A stretch of DNA of 64,000 nt from Plazaster borealis (taxonomy: Eukaryota > Echinodermata > Asteroidea > Forcipulatida > Labidiasteridae). The notes under the pieces were generated by a model. That model saw nothing but the letters and a program-made list of their open reading frames with translations, did no database searches and was not told where the DNA came from. Within the stretch, counting starts at the first letter, position 1. Each line of letters starts with the position of its first letter. The position numbers and the translations under genes are program-made. The stretch covers positions 12,681,501-12,745,500 of the forward strand of contig CM037459.1 in the NCBI GenBank assembly GCA_021014325.1. The letters run 5' to 3'. Positions 46,592 to 58,503 of the stretch are shown one piece after another.

Positions 46592-48383
46592 ACTAAACAT
46601 GCAAGAGACACAAAATTTATATCCAAATCTGCCTCTCATATCACTGAGTCCGAAAATCAAAGTTTTATGGCCACTTTGTGCAAACTTCATACCGGAAATG
46701 ACCACCAAGTGGGGATACTCAGAATGTTCCTCAGAAGCATGTTTAACGGGATTTTTGTACACAGAACTGTCACTGAGAGAAATACAACATAAGGACGGCC
46801 AAATCACCCCCAGAATAATGCTGGATTTGTGCAAGTTTTATACCACTGGAAAGCCCATCTCAAGGGCTCTCTCCTCGTTCTAGTTTCGTTTCTGTGACGA
46901 TTTTGTAGGCGAGGAGAGCGGCAAGGAAGTAGGGTTGCTACCACCACCAACTGGGGCTACGTATCAACACAAGCAAGGCATTTTCTGCCGAAAAACGGTT
47001 TGAAACAAATTCTGCGCTATGTTTGACAATAACTCATCAACTAAACATGCTAGAGACACAAAATTTATATCCAAATCTGCCTCTCATATCACTGAGTCCG
47101 AAAATCAAAGTTTTATGGCCACTTTGTGCAAACATCATACCGGAAATGACCACCAAGTGGGGATACTCAGAATGTTCCTCAGAAGCATGTTTAACGGGAT
47201 TTTTGTACACAGAACTGTCACTGAGAGAAATACAACATAAGGAAGGCCAAATCACCCCCAGAATAATGCTGGATTTGTGCAAGTTTTATACCACTGGAAA
47301 GCCCACCTCAAGGGCTCTCCCCTCGTCCTAGTTTTCGTTTCTGTGACGATTTTGTACGCGAGAAGAGCGGCCAGGAAGTAGGGTTGCTACCACCACCAAC
47401 TGGGGCTACGTATCAACACAAGCAAGGCATTTCCTGCCGAAAAACGGTTTGAAACAAATTCTGCGCTATGTTTGACAATAACTCATCAACTAAGCATGCT
47501 AGAGACACAAAATTTATATCCAAATCTGCCTCTGATATCCCTGAATCCGAAAATCAAAGTTGTATGGCCACTTTGAGCAATCTTCATACCGGAAATGACC
47601 AGCGAGTGGGGATACTCAGAACGTTCCTCAGAAGCATTTTCAATGGGATTTTTGTACACAGAACTGTCACTGAGAGAAATACAACATATAGACGGCCAAA
47701 TCACCCCCGAATAATGCTGGATTTGTGCAAGTTTTATACCACTGGAAAGCCCATCTCAAGGGCTCTCTCCTCGTTCTAGTTTCGTTTCTGTGACGATTTT
47801 GTAGGCGAGGAGAGCGGCCAGGAAGTAGGGTTGCTACCACCACCAACTGGGGCTACGTATCAACACAAGCAAGGCATTTCCTGCCGAAAAACAGTTTGAA
47901 ACAAATTCTGCGCTATGTTTGACAATAACTCATGAACTAAACATGCTAGAGACACAAAATTTATATCCAAATCTGCCTCTCATATCCCTGAGTCCGAAAA
48001 TCAAAGTTGTATGGCCACTTTGAGCAATCTTCATACCGGAAATGACCAGCGAGTGGGGATACTCAGAATGTTCGTCAGAAGCATGTTCAATGGGATTTTT
48101 GTACACAGAACTGTCACTGAGAGAAATACAACATAAGGAAGGCCAAATCACCCCAAGAATAATGCTGGATTTGTGCAAGTTTTATACCACTGGAAAGCCC
48201 ATCTCAAGGGCTCTTCCCTCGTCCTAGTTTCGTTTCTGTGACGATTTTGTAGGCGAGGAGAGCGGCAAGGAAGTAGGGTTGCTACCACCACCAACTGGGG
48301 CTACGTATCAACACAAGCAAGGCATTTTCTGCCGAAAAACGGTTTGAAACAAATTCTGCGCTATGTTTGACAATAACTCATCA
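46592..48383. repeat. Tetramer HOR X1-X2-Y-Z, copy 3 (U105-U108, 1792 bp)
   Basis: Starts 46592, 47040, 47489, 47936; lengths 448, 449, 447, 448. Markers as in copy 1. U107 matches U100 over its diagnostic positions, including the GCCGAAAAACAGTTTG change at its end, which is absent elsewhere. Confidence 0.92.
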
Positions 48384-50173
48384 ACTAAACATGCTAGAGA
48401 CACAAAATTTATATCCAAATCTGCCTCTCATATCACTGAGTCCGAAAATCAAAGTTTTATGGCCACTTTGTGCAAACTTCATACCGGAAATGACCACCAA
48501 GTGGGGATACTCAGAATGTTCCTCAGAAGCATGTTTAACGGGATTTTTGTACACAGAACTGTCACTGAGAGAAATACAACATAAGGACGGCCAAATCACC
48601 CCCAGAATAATGCTGGATTTGTGCAAGATTTATACCACTGGAAAGCCCATCTCAAGGGCTCTCTCCTCGTTCTAGTTTCGTTTCTGTGACGATTTTGTAG
48701 GCGAGGAGAGCGGCAAGGAAGTAGGGTTGCTACCACCACCAACTGGGGCTACGTATCAACACAAGCAAGGCATTTTCTGCCGAAAAACGGTTTGAAACAA
48801 ATTCTGCGCTATGTTTGACAATAACTCATCAACTAAACATGCTAGAGACACAAAATTTATATCCAAATCTGCCTCTCATATCACTGAGTCCGAAAATCAA
48901 AGTTTTATGGCCACTTTGTGCAAACTTCATACCGGAAATGACCACCAAGTGGGGATACTCAGAATGTTCCTCAGAAGCATGTTTAACGGGATTTTTGTAC
49001 ACAGAACTGTCACTGAGAGAAATACAACATAAGGAAGGCCAAATCACCCCCAGAATAATGCTGGATTTGTGCAAGTTTTATACCACTGGAAAGCCCACCT
49101 CAAGGGCTCTCCCCTCGTTTTAGTTTTCGTTTCTGTGACGATTTTGTACGCGAGAAGAGCGGCCAGGAAGTAGGGTTGCTACCACCACCAACTGGGGCTA
49201 CGTATCAACACAAGCAAGGCATTTCCTGCCGAAAAACGGTTTGAAACAAATTCTGCGCTATGTTTGACAATAACTCATCAACTAAGCATGCTAGAGACAC
49301 AAAATTTATATCCAAATCTGCCTCTGATATCCCTGAATCCGAAATCAAAGTTGTATGGCCACTTTGAGCAATCTTCATACCGGAAATGACCAGCGAGTGG
49401 GGATACTCAGAATGTTCCTCAGAAGCATGTTCAATGGGATTTTTGTACACAGAACTGTCACTGAGAGAAATACAACATATAGACGGCCAAATCACCCCCG
49501 AATAATGCTGGATTTGTGCAAGTTTTATACCACTGGAAAGCCCATCTCAAGGGCTCTCTCCTCGTTCTAGTTTCGTTTCTGTGACGATTTTGTAGGCGAG
49601 GAGAGCGGCCAGGAAGTAGGGTTGCTACCACCACCAACTGGGGCTACGTATCAACACAAGCAAGGCATTTCCTGCCGAAAAACGGTTTGAAACAAATTCT
49701 GCGCTATGTTTGACAATAACTCATGAACTAAACATGCTAGAGACACAAAATTTATATCCAAATCTGCCTCTCATATCCCTGAGTCCGAAAATCAAAGTTG
49801 TATGGCCACTTTGAGCAATCTTCATACCGGAAATGACCAGCGAGTGGGGATACTCAGAATGTTCGTCAGAAGCATGTTCAATGGGATTTTTGTACACAGA
49901 ACTGTCACTGAGAGAAATACAACATAAGGACGGCCAAATCACCCCAGAATAATGCTGGATTTGTGCAAGTGTAATACCACTGGAAAGCCCATCTCAAGGG
50001 CTCTCTCCTCGTCCTAGTTTCGTTTCTGTGACGATTTTGTAGGCCAGGAGAGCGGCCAGGAAGTAGGGTTGCTACCACCACCAACTGGGGCTACGTATCA
50101 ACACAAGCAAGGGATTTCCTGCCGAAAAACGGTTTGAAACAAATTCTGCGCCATGTTTGACAATAACTCATGA
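48384..50173. repeat. Tetramer HOR X1-X2-Y-Z, copy 4 (U109-U112, 1790 bp)
   Basis: Starts 48384, 48832, 49281, 49727; lengths 448, 449, 446, 447. U111 has CCGAAATC (one A fewer, as in U104) and an ordinary AGCATGTTC. U112 has GTTCGTCAG but ATCACCCCAGAAT and GTGTAATACC, pointing to an exchange with the 52-62 kb family. Confidence 0.9.
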
Positions 50174-51965
50174 ACTAAACATGCTAGAGACACAAAATTT
50201 ATATCCAAATCTGCCTCTCATATCCCTGCGTCCGAAAATCAAAGTTGTATGGCCACTTTGAGCAATCTTCATACCGGAAATGACCAGCGAGTGGGGATAC
50301 TCAGAATGTTCCTCAGAAGCATGTTCAATGGGATTTTTGTACACAGAACTGTCACTGAGAGAAATACAACATAAGGACGGCCAAATCACACCCAGAATAA
50401 TGTTGGATTTGTGCAAGTTTTATACCACTGGAAAGCCGATTTCAAGAGCTCTCTCCTCGTTCTAGTTTCGTTTCTGTGACGATTTTGTAGGCCAGGAGAG
50501 CGGCCAGGAAGTAGGGTTGCTACCACCACCAACTGGGGCTACGTATCAACACAAGCAAGGCATTTTCTGCCGAAAAACGGTTTGAAACAAATTCTGCGCT
50601 ATGTTTGACAATAACTCATGAACTAATCATGCTAGAGACACAAAATTTATATCCAAATCTGCCTCTCATATCCCCAAGTCCGAAAATCAAAGTTTTATGG
50701 CCACTTTGTGCAATCTTCATACTGGAAATGACCAGCGAGTGGGGATACTCAGAACGTTCCTCAGAAGCATGTTCAATGGGATTTTTGTACACAGAACTGT
50801 CACTTAGAGAAATACAACATAAGGAAGGCCAAATCACCCCCAGAATAATGCTGGATTTGTGCAAGTTTTATACCACTGGAAAGCCCATTTCAAGAGCTCT
50901 CTCCTCGACCTAGTTTCGTTTCTGTGACAATTTTGTAGGCCAGGAGAGCGGCCAGGAAGTAGGGTTGCTACCACCACCAACTGGGGCTACGTATCACCAC
51001 AAGCAAGGCATTTTCTGCCGAAAAACGGTTTGAAACAAATTCTGCGCTATGTTTGACAATAACTCATGAACTAATTATGCTAGACACACAAAATTTATAT
51101 CCAAATCTGCCTCTCATATCCCTGAGTCCGAAAATCAAAGTTTTATGGCCACTTTGTGCAAACTGTATACCGGAAATGACCAGCAAGTGGGGATACTCAG
51201 AATGTTCCTCAGAAGCATGTTTAATGGGATTTTTGTACACAGAACTGTCACTGAGAGAAATACAACATAAAGAAGGCCAAATCACCCCCAGAATAATGCT
51301 GGATTTGTACAAGTTTTATACCACTGGAAAGCCCACCTCAAGGGCTCTTCCCACGTCCTAGTTTCGTTTCTGTGACGATTTTGTACGCGAGAAGAGCGGC
51401 CAGGAAGTAGGGTTGCTACCACCACCAACTGGGGCTATGTATCAATACAAGCAAGGCATTTCCTGCCGAAAAACGGTTTGAAACAAATTCTGAGCTATGT
51501 TTGACAATAACTCATCAACTAAGCATGCTAGAGACACAAAATTTATATCCAAATCTGCCTCTCATATCCCTAAGTCCGAAAATCAAAGTTTTATGGCCAC
51601 TTTGAGCAATCTTCATACCGGAAATGACCAGCGAGTGGGGATACTCAGAACGTTCCTCAGAAGCATGTTCAATGGGATTTTTGTACACAAAACTGTCACT
51701 GAGAGAAATACAACATAAGGAAGGCCAAATCACCCCCAGAATAATGCTGGATTTGTGCAAGTTTTATACCACTGGAAAGCCCACCTCAAGGGCTCTCCCC
51801 TCGTTCTAGTTTCGTTTCTGTGACGATTTTGTACGCGAGAAGAGCGGCCAGGAAGTAGGGTTGCTACCACCACCAACTGGGGCTACGTATCAACACAAGC
51901 AAGGCATTTCCTGCCGAAAAACGATTTGAAACTAATTCTGCGCTATGTTTGACAATAACTCATCA
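50174..51965. repeat. U113-U116, mixed subfamilies
   Basis: Starts 50174, 50622, 51070, 51518; all 448 bp. U115 has AATTATGCTAGACACAC, CTTCCCACGTCC and ATGTATCAATACAAG. U116 has GAACGTTCC and CACAAAACTGTC. U115-U116 reappear, with changes, as U118-U119 1284 bp downstream, with the deleted U117 between. Confidence 0.75.
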
Positions 51966-52353
51966 ACTAAGCATGCTAGAGACACAAAGTTTATATCCAA
52001 ATCTGCCTTTCATATCCCTGAGTCCGAAAATCAAAGTTTTATGGCCTCAGAAGCATGTTCAGTTCGATTTTTGTACACAGAACTGTCACTGAGAGAAATA
52101 CAACATAAGGACGGCCAAATCACCCAGAATAATGCTGGATTTGTGCAAGTTTTATACCACTGGAAAGCCCATCTCAAGGGCTCTCTCCTCGTCCTAGTTT
52201 CGTTTCTGTGACGATTTTGTAGGCCAGGAGAGCGGCCAGGAAGTAGGGTTGCTACCACCACCAACTGGGGCTACGTATCAACACAAGCAAGGGATTTCCT
52301 GCCGAAAAACGGTTTGAAACAAATTCTGCCCTATGTTAGACAATAACACATGA
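51966..52353. repeat. 388-bp monomer with 58-bp deletion (U117)
   Basis: TTTTATGGCC joins TCAGAAGCATG at 52046/52047, removing 58 bases between two CC dinucleotides. Two more bases are lost in ATCACCCAGAAT. It is followed by a unit starting after AATAACACATG, as in every other copy of this deletion. GTTCAGTTCG here differs from GTTCAGTAGG in the other copies, so this is a separate, perhaps older lineage. Confidence 0.92.
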
Positions 52354-55041
52354 ACTAAGCATGCTAGAGACACAAAATTTATATCCAAATCTGCCTCTCA
52401 TATGCCTGAGTCCGAAAATCAAAGTTTTATGGCCACTTTGTGCAATCTTCATACCGGAAATGACCAGCAAGTGGGGATACTCAGAATGTTCCTCAGAAGC
52501 ATGTTCAATGGGATTTTTGTACACAGAACTGTCACTGAGAGAAATACAACATAAAGAAGGCCAAATCACCCCCAGAATAATGCTGGATTTGTACAAGTTT
52601 TATACCACTGGAAAGCCCACCTCAAGGGCTCTTCCCACGTCCTAGTTTCGTTTCTGTGACGATTTTGTACGCGAGAAGAGCGGCCAGGAAGTAGGGTTAC
52701 TACCACCACCAACTGGGGCTACGTATCAATACAAGCAAGGCATTTCCTGCCGAAAAACGGTTTGAAACAAATTCTGCGCTATGTTTGACAATAACTCATC
52801 ATCTAAGCATGCTAGAGACACAAAATTTATATCCAAATCTGCCTCTCATATCCCTGAGTCCGAAAATCAAAGTTGTATGGCCACTATGAGCAATCTTCAT
52901 ACCGGAAATGACCAGCGAGTGGGGATACTCAGAACGTTCCTCAGAAGCATGTTCAATGGGATTTTTGTACACAGAACTGTCACTGAGAGAAATACAACAT
53001 AAGGAAGGCCAAATCACCCCCAGAATAATGCTGGATTTGTGCAAGTTTTATACCACTGGAAAGCCCACCTCAAGGGCTCTCCCCTCGTTCTAGTTTCGTT
53101 TCTGTGACGATTTTGTACGCGAGGAGAGCGGCCAGGAAGTAGGGTTGCTACCACCACCAACTGGGGCTACGTATCAACACAAGCAAGGCATTTCCTGCCG
53201 AAAAACGGTTTGAAACAAATTCTGCGCTATGTTTGACAATAACTCATCAACTAAGCATGCTAGAGACAAAAAATTTATATCCAAATCTGCCTCTCATATC
53301 CCTGAGTCCGAAAATCAAAGTTTTATGGCCACTTTGTGCAAACTTCATACCGGAAATGACCAGCGAGTGGGGATACTCAGAATGTTCCTCAGAAGCATGT
53401 TCAATGGGATTTTTGTACACAGAACTGTCACTGAGAGAAATACAACATATAGACGGCCAAATCACCCCCGAATAATGCTGGATTTGTGCAAGTTTTATAC
53501 CACTGGAAAGCCCATCTCAAGGGCTCTCTCCTCCTTCTAGTTTCGTTTCTGTGACGATTTTGTAGGCGAGGAGAGCGGCCAGGAAGTAGGGTTGCTACCA
53601 CCACCAACTGGGGCTACGTATCAACACAAGCAAGGGATTTCCTGCCGAAAAACGGTTTGAAACAAATTCTGCGCTATGTTTGACAATAACTCATGAACTA
53701 AGCATGCTAGAGACACAAAATTTATATCCAAATCTGCCTCTCATATCCCTGAGTCCGAAAATCAAAGTTGTATGGCCACTTTGAGCAATCTTCATACCGG
53801 AAATGACCAGCGAGTGGGGATACTCAGAATGTTCGTTAGAAGCATGTTCAATGGGATTTTTGTACACAGAACTGTCACTGAGAGAAATACAACATAAGGA
53901 CGGCCAAATCACCCCCAGAATAATGTTGGATTTGTGCAAGTTTTATACCACTGGAAAGCCCATTTCAAGAGCTCTCTCCTCGTTTTAGTTTCGTTTCTGT
54001 GACGATTTTGTAGGCCAGGAGAGCGGCCAGGAAGTAGGGTTGCTACCACCACCAACTGGGGCTACGTATCAACACAAGCAAGGCATTTTCTGCCGAAAAA
54101 CGGTTTGAAACAAATTCTGCGCTATGTTTGACAATAACTCATGAACTAATCATGCTAGTGACACAAAATTTATATCCAAATCTGCCTCTCATATCCCTGA
54201 GTCCGAAAATCAAAAGTTTTATGGCCACTTTGTGCAAACTTCATACCGGAAATGACCACCAAGTGGGGATACTCAGAATGTTCCTCAGAAGCATGTTCAA
54301 AGGGATTTTTGTACACAGAACTGTCACTGAGAGAAATACAACATAAGGACGGCCAAATCACCCCCAGAATAATGTTGGATTTGTGCAAGTTTTATACCAC
54401 TGGAAAGCCCATTTCAAGAGCTCTCTCCTCGTTTTAGTTTCGTTTCTGTGACAATTTTGTAGGCCAGGAGAGCGGCCAGGAAGTAGGGTTGCTACCACCA
54501 CCAACTGGGGCTACGTATCAACACAAGCAAGGGATTTCCTGCCGAAAAACGGTTTGAAACTAATTCTGCGCTATGTTAGACGATAACTCATCAACTAAGC
54601 ATGCTAGAGACACAAAATTTATATCCAAATCTGCCTCTCATATCCCTGAGTCCGAAAATCAAAGTTTTATGGCCACTTTGTGCAATCTTCATACCGGAAA
54701 TGACCAGCAAGTGGGGATACTCAGAATGTTCCTCAAATGCATGTTTAATGGGATTTTTGTACACAGAACTGTCACTGAGAGAAATACAACATAAAGAAGG
54801 CCAAATCACCCCCAGAATAATGCTGGATTTGTACAAGTTTTATACCACTGGAAAGCCCACCTCAAGGGCTCTTCCCTCGTCCTAGTTTCGTTTCTGTGAC
54901 GATTTTGTACGCGAGAAGAGCGGCCAGGAAGTAGGGTTGCTACCACCACCAACTGGGACTACGTATCAACACAAGCAAGGCATTTCCTGCCGAAAAACGG
55001 TTTGAAACAAATTCTGCGCTATGTTTGACAATAACTCATCA
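52354..55041. repeat. U118-U123, mixed subfamilies
   Basis: Starts 52354, 52802, 53250, 53697, 54145, 54594. U118 shares CTTCCCACGTCC and ATCAATACAAG with U115. U120 has CATATAGACGG and ACCCCCGAAT, a Y-type 3' segment on another 5' part. U121 is Z-like (GTTCGTTAGAAGC). U122 (449 bp) has GCTAGTGACAC, ATCAAAAGTTTTATGG and GTTCAAAGGG. U123 has TCAAATGCATGTTTA like U40, U84 and U93. Confidence 0.75.
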
Positions 55042-56773
55042 ACTAAGCATGCTAGAGACACAAAGTTTATATCCAAATCTGCCTCTTATATCCCTGAGTC
55101 CGAAAAACAAAGTTGTATGGCCTCAGAAGCATGTTCAGTAGGATTTTTGTACACAGAACTGTCACTGAGAGAAATACAACATAAGGACGGCCAAATCACC
55201 CCAGAATAATGCTGGATTTGTGCAAGTTTTATACCACTGGAAAGCCCATCTCAAGGGCTCTCTCCTCGTCCTAGTTTCGTTTCTGTGACAATTTTGTAAG
55301 CGAGGAGAGCGGCCAGGAAGTAGGGTTGCTACCACCACCAACTTGGGCTACGTATCAACACAAGCAAGGGATTTCCTGCCGAAAAACGGTTTGAAACAAA
55401 TTCTGCCCTATATTAGACAATAACACATGAACTAAGCATGCTAGAGACACAAAATTTATATCCAAATCTGCCTCTCATATCCCTGAGTCCGAAAATCAAA
55501 GTTGTATGGCCACTTTGTGCAATCTTCATACCGGAAATGACCAGCGAGTGGGGATACTCAGAATGTTCCTCAGAAGCATGTTCAATGGGATTTTTGTACA
55601 CAGAACTGTCACTGAGAGAAATACAACATAAGGACGGCCAAATCACCCCAGAATAATGCTGGATTTGTGCAAGTGTAATACCACTGGAAAGCCAATCTCA
55701 AGGGCTCTCTCCTCGTCCTAGTTTCGTTTCTGTGACGATTTTGTAGGCGAGGAGAGCGGCCAGGAAGTAGGGTTGCTACCACCACCAACTGGGGCTACGT
55801 ATCAACACAAGCAAGGGATTTCCTGCCGAAAAACGGTTTGAAACAAATTCTGCGCTATGTTTGACAATAACTCATGAACTAAACTTGCTAGAGACACAAA
55901 ATTTATATCCAAACCTGCCTCTCATATCCCTGAGTCCGAAAATCAAAGTTGTATGGCCACTTTGAGCAATCTTCATACCGGAAATGACCACCAAGTGGGG
56001 ATACTCAGAATGTTCCTCAGAAGCATGTTCAATGGGATTTTTGTACACAGAACTGTCACTGAGAGAAATACAACATAAGGAAGGCCAAATCACCCCCAGA
56101 ATAATGCTGGATTTGTACAAGTTTTATACCACTGGAAAGCCCACCTCAAGGGCTCTTCCCTCGTCCTGGTATCGTTTCTGTGACGATTTTGTACGCGAGA
56201 AGAGCGGCCAGGAAGTAGGGTTGCTACCACCACCAACTGGGGCTACGTATCAACACAAGCAAGGCATTTCCTGCCGAAAAAAGGGTTTGAAACAAATTCT
56301 GCGCTATGTTTGACAATAACTCATCAACTAATCATGCTAGAGACACAAAATTTATATCCAAATCTGCCTCTCATATCCCCGAGTCCGAAAATCAAAGTTT
56401 TATGGCCACTTTGTGCAAACTTCATACCGGAAATGACCAGCAAGTGGGGATACTCAGAATGTTCCTCAAATGCATGTTTAATGGGATTTTTGTACACAGA
56501 ACTGTCACTGAGAGAAATACAATATAAGGACGGCCAAATCACCCCAGAATAATGCTGGATTTGTGCAAGTGTAATACCACTGGAAAGCCCACCTCAAGGG
56601 CTTTTCCCTCGTCCTAGTTTCGTTTCTGTGACGATTTTGTACGCGAGAAGAGCGGCCAGGAAGTAGGGTTGCTACCACCACCAACTGGGACTACGTATCA
56701 ACACAAGCAAGGCATTTCCTGCCGAAAAACGGTTTGAAACAAATTCTGCGCTATGTTTGACAATAACTCATCA
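55042..56773. repeat. Tetramer HOR P-Q-R-S, copy 1 (U124-U127, 1732 bp)
   Basis: P (55042, 389 bp) has the 58-bp deletion (junction 55122/55123), CCGAAAAACAAAG and GTTCAGTAGG. Q (55431, 447 bp) follows AATAACACATG and has GTGTAATACC. R (55878, 449 bp) has CCAAACCTGCC, CGTCCTGGTATCG and GAAAAAAGGG. S (56327, 447 bp) has AATCATGC and TCAAATGCATG, but its 3' half (AATATAAGGACGG, GTGTAATACC) is Q-like. Confidence 0.92.
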
Positions 56774-58503
56774 ACTAAGCATGCTAGAGACACAAAGTTT
56801 ATATCCAAATCTGCCTCTCATATCCCTGAGTCCGAAAAACAAAGTTGTATGGCCTCAGAAGCATGTTCAGTAGGATTTTTGTACACAGAACTGTCACTGA
56901 GAGAAATACAACATAAGGACGGCCAAATCACCCCAGAATAATGCTGGATTTGTGCAAGTTTTATACCACTGGAAAGCCCATCTCAAGGGCTCTCTCCTCG
57001 TCCTAGTTTCGTTTCTGTGACAATTTTGTAAGCGAGGAGCGGCCAGGAAGTAGGGTTGCTACCACCACCAACTTGGGCTACGTATCAACACAAGCAAGGG
57101 ATTTCCTGCCGAAAAACGGTTTGAAACAAATTCTGCCCTATATTAGACAATAACACATGAACTAAGCATGCTAGAGACACAAAATTGCTATCCAAATCTG
57201 CCCCTCTGATCCCTGAGTTCTTAATTGTTAGTTGCATTTCCACTTTGTGCAATCTTCATACCGGAAATGACCAGCGAGTGGGGATACTCAGAATGTTCCT
57301 CAGAAGCATGTTCAATGGGATTTTTGTACACAGAACTGTCACTGAGAGAAATACAACATAAGGACGGCCAAATCACCCCAGAATAATGCTGGATTTGTGC
57401 AAGTGTAATACCACTGGAAAGCCAATCTCAAGGGCTCTCTCCTCGTCCTAGTTTCGTTTCTGTGACGATTTTGTAGGCGAGGAGAGCAGCCAGGAAGTAG
57501 GGTTGCTACCACCACCAACTGGGGCTACGTATCAACACAAGCAAGGGATTTCCTGCCGAAAAACGGTTTGAAACAAATTCTGCGCTATGTTTGACAATAA
57601 CTCATGAACTAAACATGCTAGAGACACAAAATTTATATCCAAACCTGCCTCTCATATCCCTGAGTCCGAAAATCAAAGTTGTATGGCCACTTTGAGCAAT
57701 CTTCATACCGGAAATGACCACCAAGTGGGGATACTCAGAATGTTCCTCAGAAGCATGTTCAATGGGATTTTTGTACACAGAACTGTCACTGAGAGAAATA
57801 CAACATAAGGAAGGCCAAATCACCCCAGAATAATGCTGGATTTGTACAAGTTTTATACCACTGGAAAGCCCACCTCAAGGGCTCTTCCCTCGTCCTGGTA
57901 TCGTTTCTGTGACGATTTTGTACGCGAGAAGAGCGGCCAGGAAGTAGGGTTGCTACCACCACCAACTGGGGCTACGTATCAACACAAGCAAGGCATTTCC
58001 TGCCGAAAAAAGGGTTTGAAACAAATTCTGCGCTATGTTTGACAATAACTCATCAACTAATCATGCTAGAGACACAAAATTTATATCCAAATCTGCCTCT
58101 CATATCCCCAAGTCCGAAAATCAAAGTTTTATGGCCACTTTGTGCAAACTTCATACCGGAAATGACCAGCAAGTGGGGATACTCAGAATGTTCCTCAAAT
58201 GCATGTTTAATGGGATTTTTGTACACAGAACTGTCACTGAGAGAAATACAACATAAAGAAGGCCAAATCACCCCCAGAATAATGCTGGATTTGTACAAGT
58301 TTTATACCACTGGAAAGCCCACCTCAAGGGCTTTTCCCTCGTCCTAGTTTCGTTTCTGTGACGATTTTGTACGCGAGAAGAGCGGCCAGGAAGTAGGGTT
58401 GCTACCACCACCAACTGGGACTACGTATCAACACAAGCAAGGCATTTCCTGCCGAAAAACGGTTTGAAACAAATTCTGCGCTATGTTTGACAATAACTCA
58501 TCA
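56774..58503. repeat. Tetramer HOR P-Q-R-S, copy 2 (U128-U131, 1730 bp)
   Basis: Starts 56774, 57161, 57608, 58056; lengths 387, 447, 447, 448. P has the deletion junction at 56854/56855 and a further GA loss in GCGAGGAGCGGCC. Q contains the divergent patch at 57187-57239. S is complete, with AAAGAAGG and GTACAAG. Confidence 0.92.
57187..57239. repeat. Hyperdivergent 53-bp patch in U129
   Basis: Compared with the otherwise near-identical Q units U125 and U133, this stretch carries 15 substitutions and no indel (for example GAGTTCTTAATTG where the others read GAGTCCGAAAATC, and GCATTTCC where they read GTATGGCC). The sequence on both sides is normal. Such a density of change is not seen anywhere else in the array. 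Confidence 0.9.
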
